A model generated the notes under the pieces. That model did no database searches. It had not been told where the DNA came from and worked only from the letters and a program-made list of their open reading frames with translations. Positions 1-5,941 of a DNA stretch of 5,944 bases are shown here, piece after piece; positions within the stretch are counted from its first letter, which is position 1; every line of letters starts with the position of its first letter. The stretch is from assembly GCA_002438065.1 (NCBI GenBank), contig DJSP01000050.1, positions 1 through 5,944 on the forward strand, read 5' to 3'. A program made the position numbers and the translations under genes. This stretch comes from Caryophanales bacterium UBA6331 (GTDB lineage Bacteria; Bacillota_I; Bacilli_A; RF39; UBA660).

Positions 1-28
1 ATCATAAATTAATCATATAAATTAGATT

Positions 29-58
29 AAAAATAAAGTTAATATTGACTTTATTTTT
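29..58. repeat. Perfect 11-bp inverted repeat, possible weak terminator of an upstream gene
   Basis: AAAAATAAAGT (29-39) is the exact reverse complement of ACTTTATTTTT (48-58), with an 8-base loop. The right arm ends in a T-run, so it could terminate transcription arriving from a gene left of the window. The stem has only one G-C pair, which would make a weak hairpin. The -35 box of the metal operon (45-50) lies in the loop and right arm, so the two elements are interleaved. It could instead be a second protein-binding site or chance in AT-rich DNA. Confidence 0.45.
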
Positions 59-73
59 CTTTATACATATAAT
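45..73 (+). promoter_or_regulatory. Sigma-A type promoter of the metal-resistance operon
   Basis: TTGACT at 45-50 and TATAAT at 68-73 are separated by exactly 17 bases, giving a near-consensus housekeeping promoter. Transcription would start near position 80, inside the inverted repeat at 77-98, so a bound repressor would block initiation. This fits a gene that is strong when derepressed and silent otherwise. Confidence 0.85.
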
Positions 74-76
74 GAA

Positions 77-98
77 TATATGAGCAAATGTTCATATA
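77..98. promoter_or_regulatory. ArsR/SmtB-family operator, 10-2-10 inverted repeat
   Basis: TATATGAGCA (77-86), AA (87-88), TGTTCATATA (89-98): the arms are inverted repeats matching at 9 of 10 positions (the left arm has G where perfect symmetry needs A). The ATATGAACA/TGTTCATAT core is the known operator style of SmtB, CzrA and CadC repressors, which bind 12-2-12 repeats. It begins three bases after the -10 box and ends at the Shine-Dalgarno site of the downstream sensor gene, the expected place for autorepression. No second copy was seen elsewhere in the window. Confidence 0.85.
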
Positions 99-110
99 GG
101 GAGGAAATTT

Positions 111-398
111 ATGTTAAATGATGATCAAGTAATAGACTTATCAGAGTTATTTAAAATATTTGGTGATTCTACTAGAATCAAAATAATTAATTGTTTATTA
201 GAAAAGGAATTGTGCGTAAGTGAAATAGCCGAGTTAACAAGTTCTACCCAATCAGCTATTTCCCATCAACTAAGAATTCTAAAGCAATCAAAATTAGTTA
301 AATATCGTAAAGAAGGACAAAGTACAATATATAGTCTAGCCGATGACCATGTTGAAAAAATATTTAGGGTAGGAGTTGAACATATTGATGAAATATAA
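111..398 (+). CDS. ArsR/SmtB-family metal-sensing repressor (zinc/cadmium type)
   Basis: A 95-residue winged-helix repressor expected to bind the operator just upstream and release it when it binds metal. The recognition-helix region is TSSTQSAISHQLRILKQS (about residues 43-60), followed by the wing YRKEGQSTIYSL (65-76). Near the C-terminus D78, H80, H91 and E94 have the same spacing (2, 11, 3) as the alpha-5 zinc ligands of SmtB (D104, H106, H117, E120), so an alpha-5 Zn(II) site looks complete. ELCVSEI (33-39) keeps one cysteine (C35) of the alpha-3N site of CadC/SmtB, but the N-terminus lacks the partner ligands, so that site is probably non-functional. The ATG is set by AGGGAGG at 98-104. 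The last 11 bases overlap the exporter gene, so the two are probably translationally coupled. Zinc is the best guess for inducer, with cadmium, lead or cobalt possible. Names used for relatives are smtB, czrA and cadC. Confidence 0.93.
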   Translation: MLNDDQVIDLSELFKIFGDSTRIKIINCLLEKELCVSEIAELTSSTQSAISHQLRILKQSKLVKYRKEGQSTIYSLADDHVEKIFRVGVEHIDEI

Positions 399-2439
399 AT
401 ATAAGATTGAAAATCTTGATTGTGCCAACTGCGCTAAAGAATTAGAAAACCACTTAAACAAAGATCCTAACTTAAAAAATGTATCTTGTAACTTTAGCAA
501 ATCAACTTTAACATTAGAAACAACTTTAACTAAAAACATCAAAAAATATGTTCGAAAAAAATCTAAAGAAGTAGAACCAGACGTAACCATTTTTGAACTA
601 AATGAAAATACTGATGCTAAAAATAAAATGAAAAAAGATATAATTATTTTAATTGTCGGTTTATTCTTGATATTGTTATCTCATTTATTTAATCAAAATA
701 AAATAATAAATGAAATATTAAGTATTGCTGCTTTAATTGTCCTATTATCTAAAACAGCCATAAAAGCCATAAAGATGCTTATCAAATCACATACTATAAA
801 TGAAAATATGTTAATAAGTATTTCTTGTATAGGAGCCTTCCTAATAGGTAAAGAAATGGAAGGATTAATGGTTATCTTTCTATATCAAATAGGTAAGATA
901 TTAGAGAGTCTCGCCCTTAATAATTCTCGTAAAAGCATATCAAATTTAATGGATATTAAAGCTGATTATGCCTGTGTTTTAAGAGATAATGAACAAGTTA
1001 TTGTAAGCCCCGAAGACGTTAAAATAGGCGAAACAATCATAGTTAAAAAAGGTGAAAAAATTCCTTTAGATGGAATAATAATTAAAGGTAATTCCAAATT
1101 AAATAATAGTTCTCTAACTGGAGAATCTAAATTAGTAAGTGTTAAAGAACAAGATGAAGTATTATCTGGAACAATTAATATGGGAAATATCCTAGAAATA
1201 AAAGTAACTAAAGATTATGAAAATTCAACAGTTGCTCAAATCTTAGAACTTGTTGAAAATGCCAGTGATAAAAAAGCTAAAACCGAATACTTTGTATCTC
1301 ATGCTGCTAAAATATACACCCCAGTTGTCTTAATACTTTCTATAATCGTATTTATAACCTATCCCATCTTCTTTGATTATACAGTAAAAGAAGCCTTAAA
1401 TATTGCTTTAACTTATCTAGTTATTTCTTGCCCATGTGCCATTGCTATTTCCGTACCTCTATCATATTTTTCCGGTATCGGAGTTTCATCTAAAAATGGA
1501 ATCCTTATTAAAGGAAGTGACTATCTAGATAACTTACGTAAATTAAATACTATTATCTTTGATAAAACTGGAACAATTACAACCGGTAACTTCGAAGAAC
1601 TAAATCTAATTATTTTAGATAATGAATATTCAAAAAACGATATAATAAACTATTATGTTAAAGGAGAATCATTAAGTAATCATCCAATAGGTAAATCAAT
1701 TGTAAAATATTTTAATAAAAAAACTAGTACTAACGATGTTAAAAATTTCAAAGAAATTTCCGGAAAAGGTATTTCTTATGAAATAGATTCAACAAAAGTT
1801 AAAATCGGTAGTGCTGAATTTGTTAAATCAAAACAATTTGTAAATGGAATATTCCTAAAAGTAGATAATAAAATAATTGCTAAAATAGATCTTAAAGATA
1901 AAATTAAATCTAATTCTAAAAAAGTAATTTCTGAGTTAAAAAAACATAATATTAAAACTATGATGTTTACCGGAGATAAAAAAGAAATTGCTGAAGAAAT
2001 AGCTGAAAAAGTAAATATCGATGAAGTAAAATATGAATTATTACCAAACCAAAAATATAATGAATTATTAAAAGAAATGAATAAAGATAATAATTTAGTC
2101 GGATTTGTTGGCGACGGAATTAATGATGCTCCTTCAATTGTGGCATCAAACATCGGTTTTTCTATGGGTAATATTGGTAGTAGTTCTGCTATTGAAGCAT
2201 CTGACGTTGTTATAATTGATGACGATTTAGATAAAATAAGACAAGCTATCGATATTTCTAAATACACAACTAAAATAATTAAAGAAAATTTAATATTCTC
2301 AATCGGTACTAAAATAATAATTTTAATATTAACAAGTATGAACTTAGCATCAATGGCATATGCCGTATTTGCCGATACTGGTGTAACTGTTTTAACTATT
2401 CTAAATACAACTAGAATCTTAAAACATAAAATCAAATAA
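388..2439 (+). CDS. cadA: P1B-2 type Zn2+/Cd2+/Pb2+-exporting P-type ATPase
   Basis: A 683-residue membrane pump that uses ATP to expel divalent soft metals. In order: one N-terminal HMA domain (about 1-70) with D11-CANC (C12, C15), the acidic-Cys form typical of CadA/ZntA; four membrane helices (about 84-170); actuator domain with TGES (244-247); helices 5-6 with CPC (348-350); phosphorylation motif DKTGT starting at D392; HP (432-433); TGD (528-530); GDGINDAP (575-582); helices 7-8. K642 and D663 lie 21 residues apart, exactly as K693 and D714 of E. coli ZntA, and E158 aligns with ZntA E202. These are transport-site residues of the Zn/Cd/Pb subgroup and argue against a copper pump. The length is near the lower end for the family because only one HMA is present. 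The start is ambiguous: ATG at 388 is preceded directly by in-frame TTG (385), and AGGAG at 371-375 is 12 and 9 bases away respectively. A further in-frame TTG at 376 touches the Shine-Dalgarno site and is unlikely. The gene overlaps the repressor gene by 11 bases. Relatives are called cadA or zntA, and the exact metal is not proven. Confidence 0.94.
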   Translation: MKYKYKIENLDCANCAKELENHLNKDPNLKNVSCNFSKSTLTLETTLTKNIKKYVRKKSKEVEPDVTIFELNENTDAKNKMKKDIIILIVGLFLILLSHLFNQNKIINEILSIAALIVLLSKTAIKAIKMLIKSHTINENMLISISCIGAFLIGKEMEGLMVIFLYQIGKILESLALNNSRKSISNLMDIKADYACVLRDNEQVIVSPEDVKIGETIIVKKGEKIPLDGIIIKGNSKLNNSSLTGESKLVSVKEQDEVLSGTINMGNILEIKVTKDYENSTVAQILELVENASDKKAKTEYFVSHAAKIYTPVVLILSIIVFITYPIFFDYTVKEALNIALTYLVISCPCAIAISVPLSYFSGIGVSSKNGILIKGSDYLDNLRKLNTIIFDKTGTITTGNFEELNLIILDNEYSKNDIINYYVKGESLSNHPIGKSIVKYFNKKTSTNDVKNFKEISGKGISYEIDSTKVKIGSAEFVKSKQFVNGIFLKVDNKIIAKIDLKDKIKSNSKKVISELKKHNIKTMMFTGDKKEIAEEIAEKVNIDEVKYELLPNQKYNELLKEMNKDNNLVGFVGDGINDAPSIVASNIGFSMGNIGSSSAIEASDVVIIDDDLDKIRQAIDISKYTTKIIKENLIFSIGTKIIILILTSMNLASMAYAVFADTGVTVLTILNTTRILKHKIK

Positions 2440-2585
2440 AATTCATACAATTTTCTCATCGTTTTCACATTAATTAGATATCATTTAATTGTCGAAAGGA
2501 GAAGTGATAAAAGATAATAGAAAAACAAAATCACATCTAAGAAGTAAATAATTAAAAGATATAAATTAATGAAAGAAGGAAATTA
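2440..2585 (+). other. 146-bp gap in the metal operon with an orphan Shine-Dalgarno site and 15-codon frame
   Basis: There is no terminator hairpin here, so the following small gene can be reached by read-through from the operon promoter. AAAGGAG at 2495-2501 is a better ribosome-binding site than those of most genes in the window, yet no ordinary start codon follows at proper distance. The only short frame opens with GTG at 2504, just two bases after the site, and encodes a basic 15-mer, MIKDNRKTKSHLRSK, ending at TAA 2549-2551. TTGTCG (2489-2494) and GATAAT (2513-2518), 18 bases apart, could be a weak promoter for the next gene. A leader peptide, a decayed start codon or chance are all open. 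The real Shine-Dalgarno site of the next gene is AGAAGGA at 2574-2580. Confidence 0.3.
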
Positions 2586-2825
2586 ATGAATATAAAAATA
2601 GTTGGAACAAATTCTAGTAATAAAATAAAATTAATTAAAAATGTAAAAAAATCATTAAGTACTCTCAAACTCGATTTCACCCCTACAATTTTAAATGTAA
2701 TAACCGATAAAAACTACAACGTAAAGAATCCTCCCTTACTCGTTATTAATGATAATGTAATTAGCGAAGGAAAAGTTCTAACTGAAAGAGAAATATCAAA
2801 ATATATAAAAGAATATGCAATTTAA
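2586..2825 (+). CDS. Small thioredoxin-fold protein lacking the CxxC active site
   Basis: A 79-residue soluble protein with the layout of the MTH895-like 'small redox-active disulfide protein' family: an N-terminal strand MNIKIVGT, a helix ending in NVKKSL, a middle region, then PPLLVIND and GKVLTEREISKYIKEY. In family members I know, the strand is followed by GTGCxxC. Here the aligned residues are S10-S11-N12-K13, and the protein has no cysteine at all, so it cannot do dithiol chemistry. The cis-proline region (NPPLLVIND) is kept, so the fold is probably intact. It starts five bases after AGAAGGA (2574-2580), lies in the same transcription unit as the metal exporter, and is followed by the terminator. 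A scaffold, metal-handling or protein-binding role is possible but unproven. Family assignment rests on pattern resemblance. Confidence 0.75.
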   Translation: MNIKIVGTNSSNKIKLIKNVKKSLSTLKLDFTPTILNVITDKNYNVKNPPLLVINDNVISEGKVLTEREISKYIKEYAI

Positions 2826-2850
2826 TTAACCGAAAAATAGCCAAACTATA

Positions 2851-2890
2851 AAACAAATAGGTTTAACTCAGAACTTATTTGTTTTTTCTT
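2851..2890 (+). terminator. Rho-independent terminator closing the metal operon
   Basis: AAACAAATAGGTT (2851-2863) pairs with AACTTATTTGTTT (2872-2884) over 13 base pairs including one G-U, around the 8-base loop TAACTCAG, followed by more Ts and CTT. It begins 25 bases after the stop of the small thioredoxin-like gene. The mirrored A-run at its left base may let it also work in reverse. Confidence 0.85.
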
Positions 2891-2918
2891 GCTTATCAAA
2901 AATAAATAATGATAAAAT
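2889..2918 (+). promoter_or_regulatory. Probable sigma-A promoter of the lipoprotein pair
   Basis: TTGCTT (2889-2894) and TAAAAT (2913-2918) are 18 bases apart and sit directly after the terminator, where a new unit must begin. Transcription would start near 2925, leaving about 20 bases before the ATG at 2946, with AGAAGGA (2934-2940) as ribosome-binding site. No operator-like repeat is visible. Confidence 0.55.
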
Positions 2919-2945
2919 AAGTATGTAATCGAAAGAAGGAATACA

Positions 2946-3611
2946 ATGAAAAAAATAATAATATTGTTGATAACTCTAGTCTTATTAACATCATGTACCA
3001 AAAATAATACTGATAATATAAAATTTAAAAAAGAATATGAAAGTCAAAATAGTGAAGAGATAATAGCAGGTGAAAACTATCGTAAATTAGATATTTCTAA
3101 AACTAATCCTTTTGTTTATTCAAATGGTGATGAAATAGTTAACAAAATCGAAAATAAAGAAACATTCTATGTTTATATTGGCAGCAGTAAATGTCCATGG
3201 TGCCGTAGTGTTATTGAAAAATTTATTGAAATTGCTAATTTAAATAATATAGATAAAGTTTATTATGTTGATATTTGGAATGGAGACCATGAAGAAATTT
3301 TAAGAGATAAATATACTTTAGATGAAAAAAATAAACCTAAAAAAATAGTTGATGGAACTGAAAGTTACTACAAACTATTAAAATACTTTGATGAATTTTT
3401 AAGTGATTATACTTTAACTACTTCAAAAGGTAAAACAGTTAAAGTTGGCGAAAAGAGAATACTCGCCCCAACATTTGTCTACATTGAAAATGGCATGGCT
3501 AAAAAATTAGTTACGGGAATTTCTGATAAACAAACCACATATAATGCTGAATTAACAAATGAAATATTAGAGGATGAAGAAATCACCTTTAGAGAATTTT
3601 TAAATAAATAA
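2946..3611 (+). CDS. Thioredoxin-like lipoprotein with CPWC active site
   Basis: A 221-residue envelope lipoprotein. Residues 1-17 are a lysine-start hydrophobic signal ending in the lipobox LTSC, with C17 as the predicted lipid-bearing cysteine. After a charged linker, FYVYIGSSKCPWCRSVIEKF carries the active site C83-P84-W85-C86 on a thioredoxin-type strand/helix, and the matching cis-proline is P175 in APTFVYIENG. The about 90-residue distance between motif and cis-proline is much longer than in classic thioredoxin, so an inserted helical or lid region is present. The layout resembles the bacteriocin-transport-accessory (PedC/BrcD-like) thioredoxin group, a resemblance and not a proven assignment. 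It should act outside the membrane as a thiol oxidase, reductase or isomerase. The only close partner is the GH25 lipoprotein gene 14 bases downstream, probably in the same operon. Whether it oxidises or reduces cannot be told from sequence. Confidence 0.85.
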   Translation: MKKIIILLITLVLLTSCTKNNTDNIKFKKEYESQNSEEIIAGENYRKLDISKTNPFVYSNGDEIVNKIENKETFYVYIGSSKCPWCRSVIEKFIEIANLNNIDKVYYVDIWNGDHEEILRDKYTLDEKNKPKKIVDGTESYYKLLKYFDEFLSDYTLTTSKGKTVKVGEKRILAPTFVYIENGMAKKLVTGISDKQTTYNAELTNEILEDEEITFREFLNK

Positions 3612-3625
3612 TATAAAGAGGTTAA

Positions 3626-4804
3626 ATGAAATATAAAATAATTCTATTAAATTTACTTATTTTATTCACGTTTGGATGTTCAAATAAAGAAGTTGAAACA
3701 ATAACAACTCCTGATATTCAGATAAATATAATTAAAACTGATATTGAATATAATGAAAAAATTAATTTATCAGATTTAATCGCTTTGCCTGATAATTATA
3801 AATATGAAGATTTTAAAATTGATACTTTAAGTTTAGGAACTAAAGAAATAAAATTTAATTATACTGATGAAGAAGAAAGAAAACACACTTTTAAATTTGA
3901 AATAAATATTAAAGATACAACTAAACCAATGATCCTTCATCGTACTACTTTTACATATGAAAAAGGTACCGATATTAATTTACTAGATAAAATAATTTGT
4001 GGAGATAACTATGATGATTATATAACCTGTAACATTAAAGGAGAATATGATACTAATAAAGTTGGTACATATAAACTTTACTTTACTGCTGAAGATAGTA
4101 GTGGTAATTTAACTGAAAGTCCATTTAACTTAGTTATTAAAGATAAAATAGAACCATCTAAGCCTTACACTCCTAAAACAATCACTTTATCAGAATTTAA
4201 CAACAAATATATTAACAATACAACAAACGAATTAGCAATCGATGTTTCAACTTGGCAAGGTGATATAGATTATGATGTCCTAACCGAAAGTGGTATCAAA
4301 AATATTCTAATTCGTATTGGTTTCTCTACAACCGATAATCGTATAATAATGGATAACCGTTTTGAACGCAATCTAAAACTCGCTCACGAACATGGCCTAA
4401 ATGTTGGTTTGTATTTTTATAGCAAAGCCCACGATTTAGAACAAAGTATTAAAGAAGCCGACTGGATTATTGAAAATTTAAATAATGAAAAATTAGAACT
4501 ACCTATTTATTTTGACTGGGAATGTTGGGATGATTTTAATTCATTTCATATTAGTTATGTAAAACTTAATCTAATTGCTGAAAACTTTATGAATCGTTTA
4601 ATCGAAAAAGGATACACTTCTGGCCTTTATGGTAGTGCTTCCTACCTAGAAAAAGTTTGGGATTTAAACGATTACAATATCTGGCTTGCTCACTACACTG
4701 AAAAAACAAATTATCAAAATAAATACAATATCTGGCAACAAACAGCAAGTGGCATAGTTCCCGGTATTGAAGGAAACGTCGACCTAAACATTATCAAAAA
4801 ATAA
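3626..4804 (+). CDS. Cell-surface GH25 muramidase with two Ig-like domains and a lipoprotein signal
   Basis: A 392-residue exported protein predicted to cut the glycan backbone of peptidoglycan. Residues 1-18 form a signal ending TFGC; C18 is the likely lipidation site, although phenylalanine at -2 is atypical, so cleaved secretion remains possible. About 30-98 is an Ig-like strand-rich domain. About 99-175 is a second one of DUF5011/HYR type (VGTYKLYFTAEDSSGNLTES), holding C125 and C135. About 200-390 is the GH25 barrel: DVSTWQGDIDYDVL from D206, RIGFSTT, GLYFYSKA, LPIYFDWE with D297 and E299, IWLAHY, and the closing block IWQQTASGIVPGIEGNVDLN. D206, D297 and E299 match the conserved acidic residues of the family, so activity is expected. 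AAAGAGG (3615-3621) is the ribosome-binding site and the gap to the thioredoxin lipoprotein is 14 bases, pointing to one transcript. Likely roles are wall remodelling or lysis of rivals. The promoter-proximal partner and the anchor favour self-wall work. Confidence 0.92.
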   Translation: MKYKIILLNLLILFTFGCSNKEVETITTPDIQINIIKTDIEYNEKINLSDLIALPDNYKYEDFKIDTLSLGTKEIKFNYTDEEERKHTFKFEINIKDTTKPMILHRTTFTYEKGTDINLLDKIICGDNYDDYITCNIKGEYDTNKVGTYKLYFTAEDSSGNLTESPFNLVIKDKIEPSKPYTPKTITLSEFNNKYINNTTNELAIDVSTWQGDIDYDVLTESGIKNILIRIGFSTTDNRIIMDNRFERNLKLAHEHGLNVGLYFYSKAHDLEQSIKEADWIIENLNNEKLELPIYFDWECWDDFNSFHISYVKLNLIAENFMNRLIEKGYTSGLYGSASYLEKVWDLNDYNIWLAHYTEKTNYQNKYNIWQQTASGIVPGIEGNVDLNIIKK

Positions 4805-4807
4805 TAG

Positions 4808-4836
4808 TAGAAATAAAAAAATATAAATTATATAAT
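4808..4836 (+). promoter_or_regulatory. Candidate promoter of trpS
   Basis: A perfect TATAAT at 4831-4836 lies 17 bases after TAGAAA (4808-4813), which matches the -35 consensus at four of six positions. The expected start near 4843 leaves a leader of about 20 bases, too short for any riboswitch or T-box. The surrounding DNA is almost pure A/T, so a chance -10 is possible. No terminator separates it from the lysozyme gene, so read-through is also likely. Confidence 0.45.
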
Positions 4837-4862
4837 ATAAATAACTTGGAGATGATAAAATT

Positions 4863-5903
4863 ATGGAAAGAAAAACAATATTAACTGGCGATCGTCCTAC
4901 TGGAAAATTACATTTAGGCCATTATGCTGGCTCATTACATAACCGTGTAGAACTTCAAAATAGTGGTAAATATGATATGTATGTCTTTATTGCCGATATG
5001 CAAGCCCTAACAGATAATGCTAAGAATCCGCAAAAAGTAAGAGATAATATTATCGAAGTAGCGTTAGATTATCTATCAGTTGGCTTAGATCCTGAAAAAA
5101 CATGTATCTTCGTTCAATCACAAATTCCTGCTTTATCAGAACTTACCATGTACTATATGAATTTAGTAAGCCTTGCTAGATTAAAGAGAAATCCTACTAT
5201 AAAAAGTGAAATAAAAGAACGTGGCTTTGGTGAAACGATTCCCGTTGGTTTCTTAACTTATCCCATAAGTCAAGCAGCTGATATTACCGCATTTGATGCC
5301 GATTTAGTTCCCGTTGGAGAAGACCAAGCACCTATCCTAGAACAAGATATCGAAATAGTTAGAACCTTCAACTCAATTTATGGTAAAACTCTAAAAGAGC
5401 CAAAACAATTAACACCAGAAAATGTCTGCAAACGTCTTCCAGGAATTGATGGCAAAAATAAAATGAGTAAATCATTAGGCAACTGTATTTATTTATCAGA
5501 TACACCAGAAGAAGTAACTAAAAAAGTAATGACAATGTATACTGATCCAAATCACATAAAAGTTGAAGATCCTGGTGATACTAAAAATAATCCTGTCTTT
5601 ATGTATTTAGAAGCCTTTTCAACTGATGAACATTTTGCTAAATATTTACCAGAATTTAAAAATCTAGAAGATTTAAAAACTCATTATGAACAAGGCGGAG
5701 TTGGTGATGTTAAAATCAAAAAATTCCTTGCTAATGTATTAAATGACGTTTTAACTCCTATCAGAGAAAGACGTGCTATTTATGAAAATAATATTGAAGC
5801 AGTTTATAAAATGTTAGAAGAAGGATCACAAAAAGCTCGTGCTAAATCAGAAGAAGTTTTAACAAGAGTAAGAAAAGCAGTTGGCGTTGAATATTTTAAG
5901 TAA
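4863..5903 (+). CDS. trpS: Tryptophanyl-tRNA synthetase
   Basis: A 346-residue cytosolic class I synthetase that charges tRNA-Trp with tryptophan using ATP. The N-terminus TGDRPTGKLHLGHYAGSL carries the HIGH signature as HLGH (17-20), and KMSKS is at 200-204. Conserved blocks YDMYVFIADMQALTD, YYMNLVSLARLKRNPT, PISQAADITAFDADLVPVGEDQ and MYTDPNHIKVEDPG follow the form I know from streptococcal TrpRS and differ from the B. subtilis TLGNY form. Length is full for the family and no conserved block is missing. The protein contains no tryptophan at all. The ATG is placed by GGAG (4848-4851); an ATG at 4852 is out of frame and closes after a few codons. It looks unrelated in function to the lipoproteins upstream. 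Confidence 0.98.
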   Translation: MERKTILTGDRPTGKLHLGHYAGSLHNRVELQNSGKYDMYVFIADMQALTDNAKNPQKVRDNIIEVALDYLSVGLDPEKTCIFVQSQIPALSELTMYYMNLVSLARLKRNPTIKSEIKERGFGETIPVGFLTYPISQAADITAFDADLVPVGEDQAPILEQDIEIVRTFNSIYGKTLKEPKQLTPENVCKRLPGIDGKNKMSKSLGNCIYLSDTPEEVTKKVMTMYTDPNHIKVEDPGDTKNNPVFMYLEAFSTDEHFAKYLPEFKNLEDLKTHYEQGGVGDVKIKKFLANVLNDVLTPIRERRAIYENNIEAVYKMLEEGSQKARAKSEEVLTRVRKAVGVEYFK

Positions 5904-5914
5904 TGTGGCTAGTC

Positions 5915-5941
5915 CATATTATTTTGTTAGTGTATAATATG
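5915..5941. promoter_or_regulatory. Inverted repeat with a -10-like hexamer downstream of trpS
   Basis: CATATTAT (5915-5922) and ATAATATG (5934-5941) are exact reverse complements around an 11-base loop. TATAAT (5933-5938) overlaps the right arm and could be a -10 box for a gene beyond the window edge. No good -35 is seen 17 bases upstream (TAGTCC, 5911-5916, is poor). There is no T-run, so it is not a terminator of trpS. The stop-to-edge region has nothing else. Confidence 0.25.

Noticed and set aside
336..590. 84-codon open frame on the minus strand across the repressor/pump junction
   Set aside because: It lies antisense to two well-supported genes, has no recognisable domain, and such frames are expected in AT-rich coding DNA.
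388..2439. Copper-type (CopA) P1B-1 ATPase
   Set aside because: Helices 7-8 carry the K642/D663 pair of Zn/Cd/Pb pumps, and the sensor and operator are of the zinc type.
1776..2468. 230-codon open frame on the minus strand within the pump gene
   Set aside because: It is antisense to the ATPase nucleotide-binding region and last helices; its hydrophobic, Ile/Ser-rich translation is what reverse-complemented A-rich codons give.
2471..2491. AATTA/TAATT repeat after the pump gene as a terminator
   Set aside because: The stem is only five A/T pairs with no T-run, too weak to terminate transcription.
2569..2586. Five-codon frame MKEGN whose stop overlaps the ATG of the small thioredoxin-like gene
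   Set aside because: It has no ribosome-binding site of its own and contains the Shine-Dalgarno site of the real gene; coincidence is likely.
4805..4862. T-box riboswitch upstream of trpS
   Set aside because: The gap is 58 bases and almost pure A/T, with no stem structures or T-box core sequence.
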